Positions 59,401 to 64,000 of a stretch of DNA of 64,000 nt are shown here, in pieces (positions within the stretch are counted from its first letter, which is position 1; each line of letters opens with the position of its first letter). Under the pieces are notes generated by a model. The model did not search any database and was not told the DNA's origin. It saw nothing but the letters and a program-made list of their open reading frames with translations. A program made the translations under genes and the position numbers. The stretch is from positions 118,980,678 through 119,044,677 of the forward strand of contig JAHLJT010009436.1 in the NCBI GenBank assembly GCA_031308135.1. Direction: 5' to 3'. The stretch comes from Acheta domesticus (Eukaryota; Arthropoda; Insecta; Orthoptera; Gryllidae).

Positions 59401-61834
59401 CTTTAATATCGCGAACAATTTTTTACTTTCCCGTTATACCTACGTATATACGGGGTAATATACAGAGTATAAGGAAGTTCTGTAATGTTACGCGAAAAAA
59501 TGGCGAATTTTCGGCAGAAACAAATTCGTTGCCGGACCGTGATAACGAAAAGGTGGATTAATCCAGTTGCTAAATTAAGAAAAAAAAATTACCTTAACAC
59601 GAGGTGTAGCCAGAATCCCTCTTTTGAGGGTCCTTAATACCGCAAAACCAATTGAAAGCAAAACGTCAATCCGTTTGGGCGTCTGTCCATCCGTCTGTGT
59701 ATGTGAAAAACACTAGCACCTAAAGTATGCGTACGATTTTTTCCAAATTGAAGAAACTACTGTCTATGTGGCCTGAGTCAAAGCTCTGCGATTTTAAAAA
59801 TATTCATTGATTTTTTTTACATGAAGCTCCCCGGACATTTTCAGAATTTTCTCAAAACCGGTTCCAAATTTTTTTCTTTAATTTCTTGTGAGAATAGAGT
59901 AAAATACACGTATTAAGGTGGCATAATTCCGATTTTCACGGATAACTCTCAATTTTCGAAAATTGCAAAAGTTTCAATTTTTCGGCGTCTTCCTACAACT
60001 ACAAAATTGAAGATACAGATTTTTCCTTCAAATAAAATTTGTTCTCCGAAGTGATTTATTTCATTAAGGCTATGTACATTTTTTTGAACATTTTAGTAGT
60101 TTTCGCGCAATATTGCGTAGATGTACAATTTAAAAAATTACAAAAACAAGATTTTCTCAAAAACGGCTCCAAATTTTTCTTTAAACTATAGGCAGGGATT
60201 GTGCTAAATATACTTTATCAGATGACGTAAACGACATATTTTTCTTATTTTTACGTTGTTTTTTTCAAAAATTACAAAAATGTAATGATTTTGACTTGTC
60301 TCTCACGTTGTTAAAATTTACATTATAGATGTATTTCATTGTTCAGTGCGTTTCTTAACACATAAGCTTCAAAGTAACTCTAATGATGGTTTTTAAAAGT
60401 CCATAAGTGGGCCATAATAAGGGAACAACTTAGGCAAATTTTCTGAAATGTTCGAAGCAAATTTTCTCAAAAACTACTGAAAATGTTTCGCCGAAATTCT
60501 CAACAATGGAAAAGAGTTCAGTTCTCTCCCATATTCTAGAAGCTTGATTTCGGCCAAAATATATGAGGCCCAAAAATCAAAATCAAAATGCTGAAAATGT
60601 AGGTGTTTTTCAATCACACACAGAATGAAAAGTATCTATTGCACCGAAACGAAAAGTAAACCATTGCGTCAATTGAAAAGTTTTCTAAATATTTTGGATT
60701 ATAACATTTTCTCGAATTATTGTAAATATTATCACAAATGTGATTTTTTTCCATCTTTTGTAATCGCTCACAAAGAAAATGGACAGTGGTTTGAGAATTA
60801 AATTGATTACCATGACAAGAATGTTGTTAATAAACAATGTAGTGTTTTTGCCTATTCGGAAATATGAATAGGATAGCAATCAGAGGAATATTGAAAGAAT
60901 ATTACGTATGTGTGTGTGTGTGCGTGTGTGTCGGTCAGTCGCAATACATATTAGTGTTGTGGTTTTAGTGTCATCGTAGTGTATTACTTATGTTGTGATT
61001 TTATTTCATGTGCATCTTTTGGAATCATTTTATTACTGAAAACGTTCGTATGCTGTTTCTAGCCATAGCCATTACTCCAGTGTATCTTAAATCAATTTCA
61101 ATTGCCGAAAGTGAAACCGCTAAAAAAATACGTAAGTATTTGAGAAATTTGTGAAATTTGACAGTGAATGATGAAACTGTAATTTGCGTTCATTTTTGAA
61201 ACGTTTGTAGTTGAAATATTTTGTTTTGTCAAGGTATTGCTTTCCCAGTTTCAAAGTACTTGAAATAATGTTTAAGGTAATGCTTGAAGTATAGGTGGAT
61301 TTAATTTTTTGATCTCAAAACCCGCTCCAAACTTTTCTTAAAATGTCTTAGAAGATTAGAGTAAAATGCACGTACAAAGGTGGCATGGGTCCGATATTCA
61401 CGGTTCACTCTGAGATTTCGGTAATTGAGAAAGTTTGAATTTACAACGGCGGCTTCCAACAACTACAAAACTGGAGATAGAGATTTTCCCTTCAAATGAA
61501 AAGTTGTCCATAATTATTTCTTTTATTGAGTCATGTACATTTTTTGAAAATGTTAGTAGTTTTCGCGGACTGTTACGTGCAATATGTGCTATTTTAAAAA
61601 ATTTAAAAAAACAAGATTTTCTCAAAAACGGTTCCAAATTTTTCTTTAAACGTTTGATATGGATAGTGCGTTATGTACTCTACGAGATGTCATAAACGCC
61701 CAATTGCTCTTATTCTTTTAGTTCGTCAAAAATTACACAAATGTATTTTTTTCGACTTGTCCCTCATGTTAATATTTTCTTTAGTGGCAAATCGTTCCCA
61801 TTATTATATTTGTGTGTGCATGTGTTGAAAGATC

Positions 61835-61865
<31 letters not shown>

Positions 61866-63713
61866 CAAAAATTACACAAATTATTTTTTTAAAGATCTCT
61901 CACGCCGTTAACATGCACATTTCTAGCAAGTTGTAAACACTATCGTATTTGTGAGTAAAAGTGCTTTTAATGAATTGTTTCAATAACTCAGAACTTGTGT
62001 GTGGAAAAGAGCTTCGAATTTCGAATATACTGGTAGCGCTTAAACGCCATTTTATTAAAAACTGCTTCAAATTTTCCAAAGAAAATTGCCATTTAGGACG
62101 AGGTTTTACTGTTCTTTAATATTCTTCAAATAATATTTCCGTACTATTGGGAAACCGAAAAATGAAGAAAAAAGTAAAAAAAAATGTATTTGCGAAGCGA
62201 TAGATAGCAGCTGACAAGAGTATTTGGCAAGACCAAAGCCGCGACCGCGAACATAGCCGCGACCAAAGAAATAGAAAACGAATACGGGAAAGTCTTTACC
62301 ATTCTGTAGCACCACTAGTTGAACATATTTTTGAGACAAATGCTTTGAAAAATCTACACGTAGTCAGTCCATCAGTCAGTCCGTCCCTCCGACCGTCGAT
62401 CTGTCCGTCTCTCTCTCTCTCTCTCTCTGTCGTCTGTCTATCCGTCTGTCCGTCCGTGAACAACACTACACTGCGATTTATTCAGCTCTGCCTTTGGCAG
62501 GTAACAGCTGTTGACGGTTTCATCCAATCGGGAGCTTCATGTCCGACCTACAGTAACGTCACTACGGTGACGTTCTAGCTCCCGAGTGGATGAAACCCTC
62601 CCGTCAACAGCTGATACCTGCCAGAGGCAGAGTTGAATAAATCGCAGTTTAGTACCTAAAGTTCTTGTAGGATTTTTTCCAAAATGGATATTCCTTGTTC
62701 TATCTGACCCGACTCGAAGCTCTGTGATTTTGAAAAATATTCTTTAAATTTTGGGGGAATTTTCATGAAGCCACTGGGATATTGTCAAACTTTTCTCAAA
62801 ATTCGCTCCAATTTTTTTCTTTAATTTCTTGTAACAATAGAGTGAAATACTATTATAAACTAGAACAGCTGTAACAGCATATACATTCTCGCATTACTGG
62901 GTACGGTTACGTAATATTATAATGATGCAATTTCTGCCGTCACTTGAGAAAGTGAAAACCAATTCAAACGAAACGCCTTCAGTGGATATCTTGCTATTAT
63001 TTCAATAATCAGTAACAGTAGCCCTTTCTTACAATTAGAAAAGAAACAAACATAAATAATTTTTACTTGTTACAATATTTGCAGGATATTACATAAACAA
63101 GCAAGGATAATTTCACGTATAAATTAAACATCCAGAACTGAAGGGCATCAAATATATTGCCTTATGAATACATATAGTACGAACCTATTGTGTCATCACG
63201 AAATGTACAACTTATGCACAAACATATTCTCTATTTCTTGTATATATTATTCTCAACTTTAATATAGTTGAATACATCATTTTATTTATTGTGAAATTAC
63301 TGTTTAGTTAATTCAGCCTCCTTATCCTCTATCTTCCCCATCCATGCCGTCCTTCCAACAATGAAATTCGAACACCCATGTCACAGCTTGTATAACGCCA
63401 AGTAAAATATTTGATTGCTAATGGTACTCTTTTTATGATACAAAGCCAATAACTATAAAAACCAGTACTCTCTAGCTAGAATGAATCTGATATTCTTCGT
63501 TAGCTCTCGCATCCAAATTAAAGTGTTTACCGTCTTCTCCTCTGCAGACGAGAGGTCCCCCGGAATCCCCCTGGCAGGCGTCTGGGCCGCCCTCCAACCG
63601 CCCAGCGCAGAACATTGCGTCGGTGAGGGCAGCGGGTCCATACACCGCCTCGGCACGGCACGTGTCCTGCGGCAGCAACGGCACCCACGCCGCGCGAAGC
63701 CGCCGTGCTCGCC
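56430..63713 (-). CDS. Trypsin-like S1 serine protease, last two exons (partial)
   Basis: Chymotrypsin-fold serine protease, probably secreted or membrane-anchored. Exon at 63713-63531 (acceptor CTTTCAG) reads [19 protein letters not shown], then LTDAMFCAG and [17 protein letters not shown], with the nucleophile Ser codon at 63564-63562. Its donor GACG/GTAAAC joins in phase 1 to the exon at 56566-56430 (acceptor TTTTGCAG): [35 protein letters not shown] and a short tail ending NGR then TAG (56432-56430). Asp six residues before the Ser (position 189) and the two Gly of SWG..PGVY (216, 226) predict trypsin-like cleavage after Lys/Arg. The catalytic His and Asp exons, signal peptide and any pro-domain lie beyond the window. 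Intron 63530-56567 is 6964 bp. Specific orthology not determinable. Confidence 0.9.
56880..57632 (+). mobile_element. hAT-5 remnant in the protease intron
   Basis: Termini TAGGGTGACCAGA at 56880 and inverted at 57632, flanked by GATTATGG and GATCATGG (7 of 8 matching, target duplication). Within it the + strand reads, with breaks, [15 protein letters not shown] (about 57178) and [20 protein letters not shown] then DKYK (about 57325-57395), resembling the C-terminal dimerisation region of hAT transposases. 753 bp, internally deleted. Confidence 0.7.
57671..57845. mobile_element. hAT-type MITE, 175 bp
   Basis: Termini CAGTGGCGTAT at 57671 and inverted CAGAGGCGTAT ending 57845, flanked by the identical octamer TTCATGAG (57663-57670 and 57846-57853). 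Internal GGCGCC-containing inverted segments. No coding capacity. Confidence 0.85.
57854..58900. other. Protease intron, unassigned
   Basis: No exon or clear element. A degenerate element A-like 3' terminus may lie near 58688-58730 (ACTAGTGTGAGAAAGTCTC). Confidence 0.35.
58901..59424 (+). mobile_element. Element A fragment
   Basis: Diverged forward copy with CGTCCGTCTG and GTCCTTCCGTCCGTCAG tracts (59042-59078), the AATATTCCCCGATTGACCTG module and the TTCTTGCTAGAATAGAGTAAAATG module, ending where a new 5' terminus starts at 59425. Confidence 0.55.
59425..60326 (+). mobile_element. Element A1 copy, 5' portion
   Basis: 5' terminus ACTTTCCCGTTATACC after a T run, then TTCGGCAGAAAC, AACACGAGGTGTAGCC, a weak GTCC tract near 59668-59697, ACATGAAGCTCCCCGGACATTTTC, TCGAAAATTGCAAAAG and TCTCTCACGTTG modules. 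The 3' part is missing after about 60326. Confidence 0.65.
60327..61289. other. Protease intron, unassigned, with (GT)n
   Basis: AT-rich. A GTGTGTGTGTGTGCGTGTGT microsatellite at about 60909-60930. No exon signature on the minus strand. Confidence 0.4.
61290..62317 (+). mobile_element. Element A copy, 3' portion
   Basis: Modules from CCGCTCCAAAC through TGCACGTACAAAGGTGGCAT, TTCAAATGAAAAGTTG, TGTGCTATTTTAAAAAATT, then AGTAGCGCTTAAACGCC-type sequence, AATACGGGAAAGT and the 3' terminus CCACTAG ending 62317, followed by T. A 29-bp poly-T tract at 61837-61865 replaces part of one module. Confidence 0.65.
62340..62860 (+). mobile_element. Element A fragment carrying a fold-back MITE
   Basis: Forward A sequence with a long CAGTCCGTCCCTCC/CTCTCTCT/GTCCGTCCGTG tract (62360-62457), interrupted by 62469-62649 and continuing GTACCTAAAGTTCTTGTAGG, AAAATGGATATTCC and CTTTCTCGAAATT-like modules to about 62860. 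Confidence 0.55.
62469..62649. mobile_element. 181-bp fold-back MITE with TA target
   Basis: Almost entirely an inverted repeat: CACTGCGATTTATTCAGCTC at 62469 and AACTGCGATTTATTCAACTC inverted at 62649; the arms also share TGTTGACGG, TTTCATCC and GGGAGCT segments, with a loop near 62560. TA on both sides (62467-62468, 62650-62651). The flanking A sequence (ACACTA/GTACC) rejoins with one TA when it is removed. Fits a Tc1/mariner- or similar TA-targeting MITE. Confidence 0.8.
62861..63530. other. Protease intron, unassigned
   Basis: AT-rich, no element ends or exon motifs recognised before the penultimate exon. Confidence 0.4.
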
Positions 63714-64000
63714 CTGAAAGTCAGACAGCCTCTTTGGTGCATTCTCCTTACGCCTTTCTTCACTTCGTCGGCATGTAGTCAGGCAATCAGAAGGCATCAA
63801 AAGAGTTGACAGAATGGAGGCAATGCACTCAACACAGAGAAGTTTCGTCTTCAGGAAAATGCTAAAAGACTGGTTTATTCCTCTTATTTCTCCCTCATAT
63901 CTCTACGACTAATCTCATTTTATTCAATGTATTTATAGCAAGGAAAATTAGTGAAGCCATGGGGCAGAAAGGAGATTTCATAATATGCAAGTGAAAATTG
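63714..64000. other. Protease intron upstream of the penultimate exon
   Basis: On the minus strand this precedes the acceptor CTGACTTTCAG. No catalytic-Asp or catalytic-His exon motif (DIAL, TAAHC) is readable here, so the preceding exon lies beyond the window. Confidence 0.5.

Overview
This is eukaryotic nuclear DNA, very probably from an insect with a large, repeat-rich genome. The coding exons carry GT..AG introns. The most recognisable protein is an insect Drice/caspase-1-like effector caspase, and most of the rest is AT-rich transposon debris. I cannot name the species from sequence alone. No tRNA, rRNA or CRISPR locus was found.

Layout. Positions 1-47,180 hold no convincing host gene. 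They are a stack of nested mobile elements: (i) a very abundant non-coding element of about 1.5-2.3 kb, called element A here, whose termini, hairpins and T^T insertion sites fit a Helentron-associated (HINE/DINE-1-like) rolling-circle transposon; (ii) at least three hAT elements with TIRs and 8-bp target duplications (two exact, one 7/8) plus a hAT transposase pseudogene; (iii) two Tc1/mariner-type elements, one with TIRs of about 725-765 bp; (iv) two pogo/Tigger-like remnants; (v) retroelement remnants, namely a Penelope-like RT next to a hammerhead-like motif, a Jockey-type non-LTR RT, and SINEs with tRNA-like heads; (vi) a giant fold-back repeat, element B, at 22.06-30.79 kb, broken by a SINE and two A copies.

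From 47.7 to 55.5 kb is a CpG-rich promoter/5' region and a complete six-exon caspase gene on the + strand (ATG at 48309, stop at 55078-55080). Its body is nearly free of the repeats that fill the flanks. Exon 2 carries an apparent one-base frameshift that matters for any automatic gene model. From 56.4 to 63.7 kb, on the - strand and convergent with the caspase, are the last two exons of a trypsin-like S1 serine protease. They are separated by an intron of about 7.0 kb that holds element A copies, two hAT insertions and a fold-back MITE. Its upstream exons lie beyond the right edge.

The two host genes are proteases of unrelated pathways (intracellular apoptosis; secreted or surface proteolysis), and nothing suggests shared regulation. 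The most interesting signal is the architecture and insertion behaviour of element A, which can be read directly from copies nested inside one another.
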